Shown: in pieces, positions 29,866 through 39,188 of the stretch
Layout of the letters: each line of letters begins with the position of its first letter
How positions within the stretch are numbered: the stretch's first letter is position 1
Assembly (NCBI RefSeq): GCF_904063065.1
Contig: NZ_CAJFCL010000006.1
Span: 305,620-369,619, forward strand
Direction of reading: 5' to 3'
Length of the DNA: 64,000 nucleotides
Origin: Pseudomonas paraversuta
Lineage (GTDB): Bacteria; Pseudomonadota; Gammaproteobacteria; Pseudomonadales; Pseudomonadaceae
Position numbers and translations under genes: made by a program
Notes under the pieces: model-generated
Database searches by the model: none
The model's input: only the letters and a program-made list of their open reading frames with translations
Told to the model about the DNA's origin: nothing

Positions 29866-30150
29866 ATGTTGAAAGTGATTGCCGAAGACTTCATCAAGCA
29901 CGAACACCTTGAAACTGTGCGCCCGTGGTACGCCGAGCTGGTGGAAAAAACCCGCCTGGAGCCTGACTGCATCGCTTACGACTTGTATGTGGATCACCAG
30001 GATCCGGGGCATTTTATTTTTGTCGAGCAATGGCCCGATCAGGCCGCTCTGGATGCTCACTGCCAAAGTGAGCATTTCAGGCGGTTGGTGCCGCAGATCA
30101 ATGCATACCAGTCGCAGGAATGCAGGTTTATGTTCATGAATGCCTTTTGA
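29866..30150 (+). CDS. ABM-domain (YgiN-like) putative quinol monooxygenase
   Basis: A 94-residue ferredoxin-like small protein of the antibiotic-biosynthesis-monooxygenase group, with PWYAELVEKTRLEPDCIAYD and FVEQWPDQAALDAH. Members act on quinols or aromatics without cofactor. It is close behind the glutamate-synthase-like gene and is likely co-transcribed. Confidence 0.85.
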   Translation: MLKVIAEDFIKHEHLETVRPWYAELVEKTRLEPDCIAYDLYVDHQDPGHFIFVEQWPDQAALDAHCQSEHFRRLVPQINAYQSQECRFMFMNAF

Positions 30151-30301
30151 CGACACCAACCTGTGGCCCTTGAGATATTCTGCAATATCCAACCTTTGCA
30201 ATTAGCTACCAATACCCGCACCCTGCGCGCCGCCGATGTACGGCGCGCATCATCTGTTACGCGCGCCGGTCTTAATTCAACCTTTCGTTTGAGTACTCAC
30301 C

Positions 30302-31411
30302 GTGACGATTAACGGACGCGACCACCGCATCGATTTCTTTCGCGGGCTGGCGCTGATCTTTATCTTCTGGGATCACATCCCGCACAACCCGTTGGCCGAA
30401 CTGACCGTGCGTAATTTCGGCCTCAGTGATGCCGCAGAAATCTTTGTCTTCCTGGCCGGTTATGCCGCGGTACTGGCCTACGGAAAAATCGCACAGCGTG
30501 ACGGCCTGCTGATCGCCGGAGTAAAAATCCTGCGCCGCGCCTGGGTGCTGTATGTGGTGCATATTTTCTTGCTCGCGGTGCTGATGGGCATCGTGTTCTT
30601 TGCCAACAGCCATGTAGAGACCCGGGATCTGGTGCAAGAGATGGGCTTGCAGTACTTCCTGAGCAACCCGCAACAGGCACTGACCGACGAGCTGCTCCTG
30701 CGTTTCAAACCCAACCTGATGGACCCGCTGCCGCTGTATATCGTGCTGTTGCTGGGCTTGCCGCTGGTGCTGCCGATGTTGCTGCGCAAAGCCCGATACG
30801 TGTTGGCCGTGTCGTTCGCGCTGTACTTGCTGGCACCGGTGTGGAACTTCGCGGCCCAGGAAGGCGGCGTGTGGTTCTTTAACCCGATGGCCTGGCAATT
30901 CCTGTTCATTCTGGGGGGCGCGGCTGCGCTTCACGGACAACAAGGCAAGGCGCCTGAAACTCGCGCGTTGTCGCATCAACCCCTGTTTATGACGGCCGTG
31001 GTGTACCTGTTGCTCACAGGTCTGCTGGCGTTGTCATGGAAGTGGCCTCAGTTGCACGACGCAGTCATGCCGCCATGGCTGGGGGAATACCTGTACCCGA
31101 TCAGCAAGACCAATCTCTCGCCGGTTCGCTTGCTGCACTTTCTGGCGCTGGCTTACGTGGTTGCCAGGTTGGTGCCCCACAGTGGCTGGCTGAACAACTG
31201 GTTCGCCCGGCAAACCTGCCGCATGGGTCGCTACTCTCTGGAAGTGTTTTGTCTGGGGGTGATTCTGGCGCCGCTGGCCGACATGCTGAATGCACTGGGG
31301 GGGGACATCATGGTGATGCAGATTTTCAGCGCCCTGATGGGCGTGGGAATCATGGCCGTGCTGGCCGCATGGCTGGACTGGAACAAGCGCCTGGCCCGAC
31401 CTGCCAAGTAA
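30302..31411 (+). CDS. OpgC-domain membrane acyltransferase
   Basis: A 369-residue polytopic membrane protein starting at GTG 30302 with the OpgC hallmark RDHRIDFFRGLALIFIFWDH. About ten hydrophobic helices can be read. OpgC proteins succinylate osmoregulated periplasmic glucans or modify related glycans. The acceptor here is inferred only. Its TAA stop (31409-31411) is the first base triplet of a nine-copy 31-bp tandem repeat, which is unusual. Confidence 0.85.
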   Translation: MTINGRDHRIDFFRGLALIFIFWDHIPHNPLAELTVRNFGLSDAAEIFVFLAGYAAVLAYGKIAQRDGLLIAGVKILRRAWVLYVVHIFLLAVLMGIVFFANSHVETRDLVQEMGLQYFLSNPQQALTDELLLRFKPNLMDPLPLYIVLLLGLPLVLPMLLRKARYVLAVSFALYLLAPVWNFAAQEGGVWFFNPMAWQFLFILGGAAALHGQQGKAPETRALSHQPLFMTAVVYLLLTGLLALSWKWPQLHDAVMPPWLGEYLYPISKTNLSPVRLLHFLALAYVVARLVPHSGWLNNWFARQTCRMGRYSLEVFCLGVILAPLADMLNALGGDIMVMQIFSALMGVGIMAVLAAWLDWNKRLARPAK

Positions 31412-31690
31412 GCAGCACTGTGGGAGCTGGCTTGCCAGGTAAGCAGCACGGTAGGAGCTGGCTTGCCAGGTAAGCAGCACGGTAGGAGCTGGCTTGCCAG
31501 GTAAGCAGCACTGTGGGAGCTGGCTTGTCAGGTAAGCAGCACTGTGGGAGCTGGCTTGCCAGGTAAGCAGCACTGTGGGAGCTGGCTTGTCAGGTAAGCA
31601 GCACTGTGGGAGCTGGCTTGCCAGGTAAGCAGCACTGTGGGAGCTGGCTTGCCAGGTAAGCAGCACTGTGGGAGCTGGCTTGCCAGCGAT
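31409..31690. repeat. Nine-copy 31-bp tandem repeat containing a REP half
   Basis: Units begin at 31410, 31441, 31472, 31503, 31534, 31565, 31596, 31627 and 31658, spaced exactly 31 bp. Each is AAGCAGCAC followed by a REP-like GTGGGAGCTGGCTTGCCAG part. Units 2 and 3 read CGGTAGG instead of CTGTGGG; units 4 and 6 read TTGTCAGG instead of TTGCCAGG. The first unit starts in the stop codon of the OpgC gene; the last runs into CGATGCAATCAC, as in an ordinary REP. No CRISPR-like unique spacers are present. Confidence 0.97.
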
Positions 31691-31755
31691 GCAATCACTT
31701 CGGTTTAACGGATTGACCGAGGTGATTGCAGCGCGAGCAAGCTCGCTACTGCAGA
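31691..31755. repeat. Hairpin and REP copy flanking the tandem array
   Basis: GCAATCACTTCGGT (31691-31704) and ACCGAGGTGATTGC (31716-31729) form a 14-bp stem with one mismatch. A GCGAGCAAGCTCGCTACTGCAG copy of the second REP family follows. This could serve as terminator between the convergent OpgC and permease genes. Confidence 0.65.
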
Positions 31756-31774
31756 ATGAGCGGTGCAGGGGGAG

Positions 31775-33190
31775 TTAACTACGGACCGCTGGCGATGTTG
31801 TCTGGGTCGGCTGCAGCTTGAACACGTAGAACAGCACCGTCAGCAGAATCAGGAACGCCGGGCCCACGAACAGGGCGATCCGGGTTTCCTCGAAGTAGGC
31901 CATCAGCCCTACAACCATCAGCAAGAATCCCAAAGCGGCGTATGAACTGTAAGGGTACAGCCACATGCGGTACTTCAGGCCGGCGGCTTCTTCAGGGCTC
32001 AGACTTTTACGGAAGCGCAGTTGAGCCAGCAGGATCATCAGCCAGGTCCAGATCGCACCAAAGGTCGCAATCGCAGTCACCCACACGAACACTTGTCCGG
32101 GTGCCAGGTAGTTAAGCAATACGCCCATCAGCAACACCGCAATCGACAACAGCAATGCCTGACGCGGCACACCATTTTTCGAGGTGGTGCCGAAGTTGGC
32201 CGGGGCCTGACCGTTTTGCGCGAGGCTGTAGAGCATGCGGCCCGTGCTGAAAATACCGCCGTTGCACGATGACAGTGCTGCCGTAATCACCACGAAGTTG
32301 ATGATGCCTGCCGCTGTCTTGATACCCAGACGCTCGAAGGTCATCACAAACGGGCTGCCCGAGGTGCCGATTTCGTTCCACGGGTAGATCGACAGAATCA
32401 CAAACAGCGCGCCGACGTAGAACAGCAAAATGCGCCAGAACACCGAACCGATCGCGCTCGGGATAGTCTTTTGCGGGTTCTTGGCTTCACCGGCAGTCAG
32501 GCCGATCATTTCCACTCCAAGGTAGGCGAACATCACCATTTGCAGGGACATCAGCACGCCCTGGATGCCATTGGGCAAGAAGCCGCCATGGGTCCAGAGA
32601 TTGGAAATACCCAACGCTACGCCATTGTTGCCAAAGCCGAACGCGATAATGCCGATGCCGCCGATCACCATCGCAATGATGGTGACGATCTTGATCAGAG
32701 CAAACCAGAACTCAAACTCGCCGAAGGCTTTGACTGCAATCAGGTTGATCGAGCCCATGCTGATCAGCGCAGCCAGCGCCCAGATCCAGCGCGGGACATC
32801 GGGAAACCAGACACCCATGTACACCGCCACCGCGGTGATTTCGGCAACGCAGGTCACCAGCCACAGGAACCAGTAGTTCCAGCCGGTCAGAAATCCGGCC
32901 AATGGCCCCAGGTAATCCTGGGCGTAGCGACTGAACGAGCCGGCTACCGGGTTGTGCACGGCCATTTCGCCGAGTGCGCGCATGATCACCAGAATGGCCA
33001 GGCCACCGATGATGTAAGACAGCATGATGGCCGGGCCGGCCATTTCAATTGCTTTGGCCGAGCCCAGAAACAGGCCGACACCGATGCAGGCGCCAAGGGC
33101 CATCAGGCGAATGTGGCGTTCGCCCAGCTCGCGCTTGAGCGGACCGCCTTGTGCGGTTTCACCGTGGGGCTGGTGGTTGCCGACTGGCAT
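31775..33190 (-). CDS. AAT-family amino-acid permease (ProY/AroP-like)
   Basis: A 471-residue APC-superfamily permease with about 12 transmembrane helices. The family signature is LGERHIRLMALGACIGVGLF near residue 20 (quoted in part), and AGEAKNPQKTIPSAI follows in the middle. Relatives import proline, aromatic amino acids, histidine or GABA. The nearest impression is ProY-like, but specificity is not certain. The ATG at 33190 is preferred; the frame extends upstream without a convincing start. Confidence 0.85.
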   Translation of the reverse strand: MPVGNHQPHGETAQGGPLKRELGERHIRLMALGACIGVGLFLGSAKAIEMAGPAIMLSYIIGGLAILVIMRALGEMAVHNPVAGSFSRYAQDYLGPLAGFLTGWNYWFLWLVTCVAEITAVAVYMGVWFPDVPRWIWALAALISMGSINLIAVKAFGEFEFWFALIKIVTIIAMVIGGIGIIAFGFGNNGVALGISNLWTHGGFLPNGIQGVLMSLQMVMFAYLGVEMIGLTAGEAKNPQKTIPSAIGSVFWRILLFYVGALFVILSIYPWNEIGTSGSPFVMTFERLGIKTAAGIINFVVITAALSSCNGGIFSTGRMLYSLAQNGQAPANFGTTSKNGVPRQALLLSIAVLLMGVLLNYLAPGQVFVWVTAIATFGAIWTWLMILLAQLRFRKSLSPEEAAGLKYRMWLYPYSSYAALGFLLMVVGLMAYFEETRIALFVGPAFLILLTVLFYVFKLQPTQTTSPAVRS

Positions 33191-33559
33191 AAAAGTACAA
33201 CCTCGTATTGTTTTTGGATGTGCATCAACTGAGCGCTCGACCAAACCGGGTGAGTGACCTGGCTTGCCTCTTGATCGGCCCTGACCTTGTAGGTCGATGG
33301 ACCAAAAGGGAAATGCCCTGTTGAGATCGGCGGCGAGTATTGCATAGGGCTGGTGCACAGTCATGCCCCGTTCCAAGACCTGTTTTGCTGCTTGAAGGCT
33401 CTAGTCCTGCACTTTAGGACTAATACCACTTAACACTTGGGTAACGGCCAGGGTCGCAAAATTCTGTTCACTTCCACGGCACAAATCTTTTCGCCTGCTT
33501 GCGTCAGCGTCTACGCTTCATTCAAGCGCAGCCAATATGCGCATCTGGATCTGCAAACT

Positions 33560-36500
33560 ATGGGCGTACTGTGGCATTCCAATTCCAATAAAACCGCAGA
33601 GCCATCAACGACAATGGCGGAACCTGTGCCCCAACCAGAAAAGGGCAAATCGGGGCGCTATGGCTGGGGTTTATTCTGGCTCCTGGTGTTAATCACACTG
33701 ATCGTCTGCGGGTTTGCCATTGCCAACGAAGTGCGCACTTCAAAACTCCAGGCCCGGGAGTTCAGCCGTTTTGCTGCGTCCCTGAGCTACTCGATGCATG
33801 CAGGCCCCACAGACTCGATCCGCTATCCCGGAACAGGCCCTTTCGACCAGCGCCTGGGCTACAGCGCCCTGGGTGATTTCCTGCCGCGTCTGTTAAAGCG
33901 TGACTACATAATCGCTGAGCAAACCCGCTTCTCCCCTGAGCTCCTCAGCTACAGCGAGAAAGGATTTTTCGTGCCCTACGCCGAAAAAATCCAGGCCGGG
34001 CTGTCTATCACCGACTGTGCCGGCAGCCCCCTGTACCAGTACGATTACCCGCAGCATCTGTACTCCAGCTTTGCGAGTATTCCGCCGCTGATGGTTCACA
34101 GCCTGCTGTTTATTGAAAACCGCGACCTGCTGGACCCAAAACTGCCAATGGCCAACCCTGCGGTCGACTGGCCGCGTTTCGCCATGGCGGCATACTCTCA
34201 AGTGGCCAAACTGTTGCACTTGCCCGGCCAGTCGGCAGGGGGCAGCACCCTGGCCACACAACTCGAAAAATACCGCCACTCTCCGGATGGTTTGACGTTG
34301 TCCGGTGGCGAAAAGCTGCGGCAAATGATTTCAGCCAGCGTGCGGGCTTACCAGGGTGGTCCGCAAACACTGGAAGCACGCCAGAAAGTGGTACGCGACT
34401 ACCTCAACAGCGTGCCGCTTTCCGCGGTACCCGGCCACGGCGAAGTGCATGGCATGGCTGAGGGTCTGCGCGTGTGGTACGGCGCCGACTTCAATCAGGT
34501 CAATCAACAGTTGAGCAGCCCCGCTACTGACCCAAAAAGCCTGGCAGATAAAGGCCTGGCGCTGCGCGAGGTGCTGTCGCTGATGATTGCCCAGCGTCGC
34601 CCGTCACATTATTTGACCAAGGGCCGCGATGAACTGGCGCAACTGACCGACAGCCACATACGATTGCTTGCGCAGAGCAATGTGATCGATCCCGCACTGA
34701 CAACCGCCGCCCTGGCCAGCCGCGTGAGCTACCGCGACTGGCAACAGGCGCCGACGATTCAACCCGTCGAAACCAACAAGGGCATCAGCCTCGCCCGCAG
34801 TCGGCTATCGGTCCTGCTCAAGCGCCCGCTCTATGATCTCGATCGCCTTGACCTGTCAGCCACCAGCACCTTGCAGGGTGATTTGCAGCAGCAGGCCAGT
34901 GACTACCTGCGCAAACTGGCTGACCCCGTGTTTGCCGGCAAGCTGGGTCTGTTGGGCCCGAGCTTGCTGACGCCAACCAGTACCGCGCAAGTGCGTTACA
35001 GCTTCACTCTGTTTGAACTCACCCCCGATGGCGCGCGCGCGCGGGTGCAGACCGACAGCACCGACCAACCCTTTGATATCAATGAAGGCAGCAAGCTGGA
35101 GCTGGGTTCAACCGCCAAACTGCGGGTCATGACCACCTACCTGCAAATCATTTCCGAGCTGCATGAGCGTTATGCCAGCCAGTCGAGCGCCGACCTGAAA
35201 AAAATCCAGATTACCGATCAAGACCCTCTGACTCGCTGGGCCCTGGCCTACATGATCCAGAACCCCGGCGCCAGCCTCGCCAAAATGCTCGATGCGGCTC
35301 TGGACCGGCAGTATTCAGCCAACCCCGGGGAAGGTTTCTTTACCGGGGGCGGTATGCATCACTTCCACAACTTCCGCAATCAGGACAACAACCGCAGCCC
35401 CTCCCTGCGGGACGCGATACGGGAATCGATCAACCTGCCGTTCGTGCGCCTTATGCGCGATGTGGTGCGCTACACCTCTTACCAGGCACCCAGCAACAAT
35501 GCCGAATTGCTTCGCGATGACCAGAACCCGCGCCGGCAGGAATACCTGAGCCGCTTCGCCGACCGCGAAGGTACGACCTACATGCTCAAGTTCTGGAAAA
35601 AATACAAAGGCAAGGATTCCAAGGCGCGCCTGGAGACCTTTCTCGACAGCATGCACCCCACCGCCATTCGCATGTCCGCGGTGCACCGCTATCTGTTCCC
35701 CCATGCTGAGCAGGCCACGTTCAACAGGTTCGTACGTTCGCACCTCAGTAGCGACAAGATCATCGACGAACGTCTGGCCAAGCTTTACCAAAGCTATGGC
35801 CCCGGCACCTACGACCTGCCGGACCAGGGCTACATTGCCAAAGTCCATCCACTGGATCTGTGGCTGCTGGGCTATCTGCTGAACAATCCCCAGGCCACCT
35901 TCCAGCAAGCAATAGCCGCCAGTGAATTCGAGCGTCAGGAAGTCTACAGCTGGCTGTTTAAAAGCAAGCACAGAAGCGCCCGGGACAGCCGGATTCGCAC
36001 CATGCTGGAAATCGAAGCCTTCCTTGATATTCACCAGCGCTGGCAACAGGTGGGCTACCCGTTCGACCATCTGGTACCGTCCCTCGCCACAGCGCTGGGC
36101 AGTTCCGGTGACCGTCCGGCAGCGCTCTCGGAGCTGATGGGGATCATCCTTAACGATGGCGTCCGTTTGCCGGTGTTGCGCATTGATACCCTGCATTTCG
36201 CCGCAGATACGCCGTACGAAACCCGCCTGGTAAACGATCCCGACAAAGGGGTCCGGGTGATGCCCAGCGAAGTTGCCAGCGCACTGCGCGATGCCCTGTC
36301 CCAAGTGGTGGATGCAGGTACGGCGCGACGCGTATCGGGCAGTTTCAAACTGGACAATGGCACCCCGCTGGCCATGGGCGGCAAAACCGGTACCGGTGAC
36401 AACCGGATCGAAAGCATGGGGGCTGGCGGACGAATCCTCAGTTCCAAATCAATCAACCGCACCGCCACTTTCGTGTTTTACATCGGCGATCATCATTTCG

Positions 36501-36664
36501 GCACCTTGACCGCCTTCGTACCCGGGCGCTCGGCCGAAGCCTTCAAGTTCACCTCGGCATTGCCGGTGCAAGTGCTCAAGGGCATGGCGCCCATTCTCAC
36601 GCCTTACCTGCAACCCGGCACCCACACCCTGTGCCAGATCCCGAAACCCGCACAAACCCTCTGA
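33560..36664 (+). CDS. Class-A PBP-like transglycosylase/transpeptidase
   Basis: A 1034-residue protein with an N-terminal membrane helix (about residues 33-55), a GT51-like domain (SLLFIENRDLLDP, then SAGGSTLATQLEKYR) and a penicillin-binding domain with SxxK (GSTAKL), SxN (ESINLPFV) and KTG (MGGKTGTGDNR). The GT51 motif keeps the Glu but lacks the usual F-x2-H-x-G, and the protein is longer than standard PBP1 types. It may be a specialised or altered peptidoglycan polymerase. ATG 33560 is a guess; 33614 is possible. No close neighbour on the same strand. Confidence 0.75.
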   Translation: MGVLWHSNSNKTAEPSTTMAEPVPQPEKGKSGRYGWGLFWLLVLITLIVCGFAIANEVRTSKLQAREFSRFAASLSYSMHAGPTDSIRYPGTGPFDQRLGYSALGDFLPRLLKRDYIIAEQTRFSPELLSYSEKGFFVPYAEKIQAGLSITDCAGSPLYQYDYPQHLYSSFASIPPLMVHSLLFIENRDLLDPKLPMANPAVDWPRFAMAAYSQVAKLLHLPGQSAGGSTLATQLEKYRHSPDGLTLSGGEKLRQMISASVRAYQGGPQTLEARQKVVRDYLNSVPLSAVPGHGEVHGMAEGLRVWYGADFNQVNQQLSSPATDPKSLADKGLALREVLSLMIAQRRPSHYLTKGRDELAQLTDSHIRLLAQSNVIDPALTTAALASRVSYRDWQQAPTIQPVETNKGISLARSRLSVLLKRPLYDLDRLDLSATSTLQGDLQQQASDYLRKLADPVFAGKLGLLGPSLLTPTSTAQVRYSFTLFELTPDGARARVQTDSTDQPFDINEGSKLELGSTAKLRVMTTYLQIISELHERYASQSSADLKKIQITDQDPLTRWALAYMIQNPGASLAKMLDAALDRQYSANPGEGFFTGGGMHHFHNFRNQDNNRSPSLRDAIRESINLPFVRLMRDVVRYTSYQAPSNNAELLRDDQNPRRQEYLSRFADREGTTYMLKFWKKYKGKDSKARLETFLDSMHPTAIRMSAVHRYLFPHAEQATFNRFVRSHLSSDKIIDERLAKLYQSYGPGTYDLPDQGYIAKVHPLDLWLLGYLLNNPQATFQQAIAASEFERQEVYSWLFKSKHRSARDSRIRTMLEIEAFLDIHQRWQQVGYPFDHLVPSLATALGSSGDRPAALSELMGIILNDGVRLPVLRIDTLHFAADTPYETRLVNDPDKGVRVMPSEVASALRDALSQVVDAGTARRVSGSFKLDNGTPLAMGGKTGTGDNRIESMGAGGRILSSKSINRTATFVFYIGDHHFGTLTAFVPGRSAEAFKFTSALPVQVLKGMAPILTPYLQPGTHTLCQIPKPAQTL

Positions 36665-36676
36665 CCTCCTCTTCTC

Positions 36677-36749
36677 CTGCAGGAGCGAGCTTGCTCGCGA
36701 GCTCTTCTGCAAGATCGCGCAAAGCTCGCGAGCAAGCTCGCTCCTGCAG
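36677..36749. repeat. REPIN with 27-bp perfect arms
   Basis: Arm 36677-36703 begins CTGCAGGAGCGAGCTTGCTC and is perfectly complementary to 36723-36749, with a 19-nt loop. This is a doublet of the GGAGCGAGC REP family placed just after the PBP-like gene. Confidence 0.9.
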
Positions 36750-36832
36750 TTCATCATCAATTCGTAGCCGGCTCGCCACCGGGACGCGAGTGTTGAGAAT
36801 CATTACCGTTCGTCTACTGCACTTGCGCTCTT

Positions 36833-36850
36833 CTTAAGATATATCTTAAG
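36833..36850. promoter_or_regulatory. 18-bp palindrome, putative NfeR operator
   Basis: CTTAAGATATATCTTAAG is a perfect palindrome ending 32 bp before the PadR gene. A related partial inverted repeat, AAGTTGTATCTAACTTG, follows at once. PadR repressors bind such AT-rich inverted repeats at their own promoter, so an autoregulatory operator is likely. Confidence 0.65.
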
Positions 36851-36882
36851 TTGTATCTAACTTGCAGAGAGGACTAAGAGAA

Positions 36883-37452
36883 ATGAGAGAACATCATCCC
36901 CATCACCGCGACCATGGCGCGGGCCCGGACAGCTTCGAAAAACGCTCAGGCCGCGAACGCGGTGGCCGCGGCCCACGGGTATTTGCACCTGGCGATTTGA
37001 AATTGCTGCTGCTGGCCCTGATTGCTGAACAGCCTTGCCACGGCTACGACCTGATCCGCCAGATCGAAACCATGTTCGACGGCGCCTATAGCCCCAGCCC
37101 CGGTGTGATCTACCCGACCCTGACCTTCCTTGAAGAAAGCGAAATGATCCAGGGCGATGCTGAGGGCGGGAAAAAACGCTATTGCGTGACCGACCTGGGT
37201 CGCCAGTCCCTGACGGATCAGGCCATTGCCCTGGATGGCGTGCGTATGCGCATCGAGGTCAGCAAGCGCTCACTGCGCGGCCATGATCGTCCGGCAGAAA
37301 TCCACGAAGCGGTGCACAACCTGCGCCACGCCCTGCAAATGCATCACGGTCGCTGGAGCCCGGCAGAAATTGTGCGGGTCCGCGATTTGCTCAACAACAC
37401 TGCCAAAGCCATAGTCGACGGCCCTGTTACTGCACAGGAGGATGCTCAATGA
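36883..37452 (+). CDS. nfeR: PadR-family metal-responsive repressor, NfeR (YqjI)-like
   Basis: A 189-residue PadR winged-helix regulator. The N-terminus is His-rich (MREHHPHHRDHG), as in E. coli YqjI/NfeR, which senses nickel or iron. The DNA-binding core follows (GYDLIRQIETMFDGAYSPSP). The downstream gene is a siderophore-interacting ferric reductase, the known partner of NfeR, and overlaps it by four bases. Here the two are in one operon rather than divergent as in E. coli. The ATG at 36883 is preferred over 36862 because of AGAGGA and the His-rich start. Confidence 0.8.
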   Translation: MREHHPHHRDHGAGPDSFEKRSGRERGGRGPRVFAPGDLKLLLLALIAEQPCHGYDLIRQIETMFDGAYSPSPGVIYPTLTFLEESEMIQGDAEGGKKRYCVTDLGRQSLTDQAIALDGVRMRIEVSKRSLRGHDRPAEIHEAVHNLRHALQMHHGRWSPAEIVRVRDLLNNTAKAIVDGPVTAQEDAQ

Positions 37453-38231
37453 ATACCGCTGATACCCAGACCATTCACCGGGTCACCCACGAAATCAAAC
37501 GTCGTAAACTTGAAGTGCTGCGGGTGGTCGACCTGACCCCGCGCATGCGCCGCATCACCCTGGGTGGCCCTGAGCTCACAGGCTTTATCAGCCTGGGCAG
37601 CGACGACCACGTCAAACTGTTTTTCCCGCAGACCGCCGAGGAACTGGCGACCCTGGAAAATCTGGAATTGAGTGCAGGCATGAAGAGCAAGACCATGCCA
37701 CCGATGCGCGACTACACCCCGCGTCGCTATGACCTGGACACACTTGAGCTGGACATCGATTTTGTTTTGCACGGTGACGGCCCGGCAGCCACCTGGGCGG
37801 CTCAGGCCAGCCCGGGGCAATCGTTGTATATCGGTGGTCCGCGGGGCTCGATGGTAGTACCGGACATGTTCGACAGCTACTTGCTGATCGGCGACGAAAC
37901 CGCGTTGCCAGCAATTGCCAGGCGCCTGGAAGAACTGCCCGCCAATCGTCGCGCCCTGGTGGTGGTCGAGGTGGAGAACGCCGCTGAAGAGCAGACTTTG
38001 AACAGCGCAGCCTCAGTGGAAGTGATCTGGGTTCACCGCGACAGCTCAAACAACTTGCTGGAGATCGTCGAAGGACTGAGCGTTCCACAAGGCAAGCTCT
38101 ATGCCTGGGTCGCTACCGAAACGGCGTTGTCGCGCAAAGTGCGCAGAGTGTTGCTGGATAGCCACGGGCTGGATGAAGAATTCGTCAAGGCTGCAGGTTA
38201 CTGGCGGCTGGACAGCAGTTCAGAAGAATAG
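37449..38231 (+). CDS. nfeF: Siderophore-interacting protein / ferric reductase, NfeF-like
   Basis: A 260-residue SIP-family flavoprotein with an FAD-binding motif RDYTPRRYD, a nucleotide-binding region (GPRGSMVVPD) and GDETALPAIARRLEELP. It should reduce ferric siderophores in the cytoplasm to release iron. The ATG overlaps the PadR stop (ATGA), so the repressor and reductase are co-translated. Iron- or nickel-dependent derepression through the upstream palindrome is inferred. Confidence 0.88.
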   Translation: MNTADTQTIHRVTHEIKRRKLEVLRVVDLTPRMRRITLGGPELTGFISLGSDDHVKLFFPQTAEELATLENLELSAGMKSKTMPPMRDYTPRRYDLDTLELDIDFVLHGDGPAATWAAQASPGQSLYIGGPRGSMVVPDMFDSYLLIGDETALPAIARRLEELPANRRALVVVEVENAAEEQTLNSAASVEVIWVHRDSSNNLLEIVEGLSVPQGKLYAWVATETALSRKVRRVLLDSHGLDEEFVKAAGYWRLDSSSEE

Positions 38232-38236
38232 CCCTG

Positions 38237-38288
38237 CCTGACCTGCAGGAGCGAGCGCTTCCAGGCACAATCAGCTCGCTCCTACAAC
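38237..38288. repeat. REP-type inverted element
   Basis: GCAGGAGCGAGCGCTTCC and AGCTCGCTCCTAC face each other between the convergent nfeF and Pr6Pr genes. Same REP family as the REPIN at 36677. Confidence 0.65.
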
Positions 38289-38950
38289 AACAGGGTTGTT
38301 CGGCCGCGCCAGCGATCCAGCCCCACGACAACCAGCGCCACCAGCACAAACCCCGCCAGAATCCCGCAGGCATTTACGAACACCTGTGCATAACCAAGGG
38401 TTTCAACGTCAACAAACGGATACGGGTACGTACCCAGCAAGTCGCCGCGCAACAGGATGTAGGCGAAATACAGCGCAGGGTACAAAACCCATAGCCCGAT
38501 ATGGCTCAGGCGCAGCGACCCTTTGGGTACGCAGAACCACCAGTACAACGTGAACAGCACCGGCATTATGTCGTGCAGCACTTCATTGGCCAGCCATTGC
38601 AGGCCCTGCGGTTGCCAGAGCTGGCGCAGCAGCAGGCTATACGCCACACCCACCACGATAATGCTCACGGCAATGCCGCTGCTGACCCAGGGCTGCAGGA
38701 AAAACCCCTTGCCTGTGGCATTTCGCGTGCCAGCGGCAAAGGTCAACACTGTCGCGGCCAGGGTGTTGCTGAGGATGGTGAAAAAGCTGAAGTAGGCCAC
38801 CAGCCCCCCCACCAGACTCGCTCCCGATGTCCAGCGCGCAAACAGCACCAGATCAAGCTGAATGGCCAGCCCGGTCCATCCCAGTATCGCCACCAGTCTG
38901 CATAGCATGCGCTGCCGGGCTTCGCTCAATCCCATCGCGGTTGCGTTCAT
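38282..38950 (-). CDS. Pr6Pr-family integral membrane protein
   Basis: A 222-residue protein with six hydrophobic helices. The signature FVDVETLGYAQVFVN and LYWWFCVPKG are those of the bacterial Pr6Pr family. Its function is unknown. It lies 7 bases downstream of the VF530 gene on the same strand and is probably co-transcribed with it. Confidence 0.82.
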   Translation of the reverse strand: MNATAMGLSEARQRMLCRLVAILGWTGLAIQLDLVLFARWTSGASLVGGLVAYFSFFTILSNTLAATVLTFAAGTRNATGKGFFLQPWVSSGIAVSIIVVGVAYSLLLRQLWQPQGLQWLANEVLHDIMPVLFTLYWWFCVPKGSLRLSHIGLWVLYPALYFAYILLRGDLLGTYPYPFVDVETLGYAQVFVNACGILAGFVLVALVVVGLDRWRGRTTLLL

Positions 38951-38957
38951 GGGTCTG

Positions 38958-39188
38958 TCAAAGTTCGCGTTTGGTACGGGCGTATTTCACATACAGCTTT
39001 TCGACCTTTTCCCGCGCCCAGGGGGTTTTACGCAAGAAGGTCAGACTCGACTTGATGCTCGGGTCGCTCTTGAAGCAGCGAATATCAATGCGCTCGGCCA
39101 GCCCTTCCCACTCGTAATGCGCCACCAGCGCAGTGAGGATCTGTTCCAGCGTCACGCCGTGCAATGGGTTGTTGTTGGGTTCAGTCAT
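38958..39188 (-). CDS. VF530-family (DUF2132) small DNA-binding protein
   Basis: A 76-residue basic protein with [19 protein letters not shown] and [20 protein letters not shown], the pattern of the VF530 family. The structural family suggests DNA binding; no physiological role is known. The ATG at 39188 is chosen because the preceding 23 codons have no family resemblance. Confidence 0.85.
   Translation of the reverse strand: MTEPNNNPLHGVTLEQILTALVAHYEWEGLAERIDIRCFKSDPSIKSSLTFLRKTPWAREKVEKLYVKYARTKREL

Noticed and set aside
31034..31666. Minus-strand frame with repeated AAYLASQLPQC-like peptides
   Set aside because: It is the reverse reading of the 31-bp tandem repeat and of the OpgC gene; no start signal and no independent coding support.
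31409..31690. Possible CRISPR array
   Set aside because: The 31-bp units are contiguous with no variable spacers and contain a REP sequence; no cas genes are nearby.
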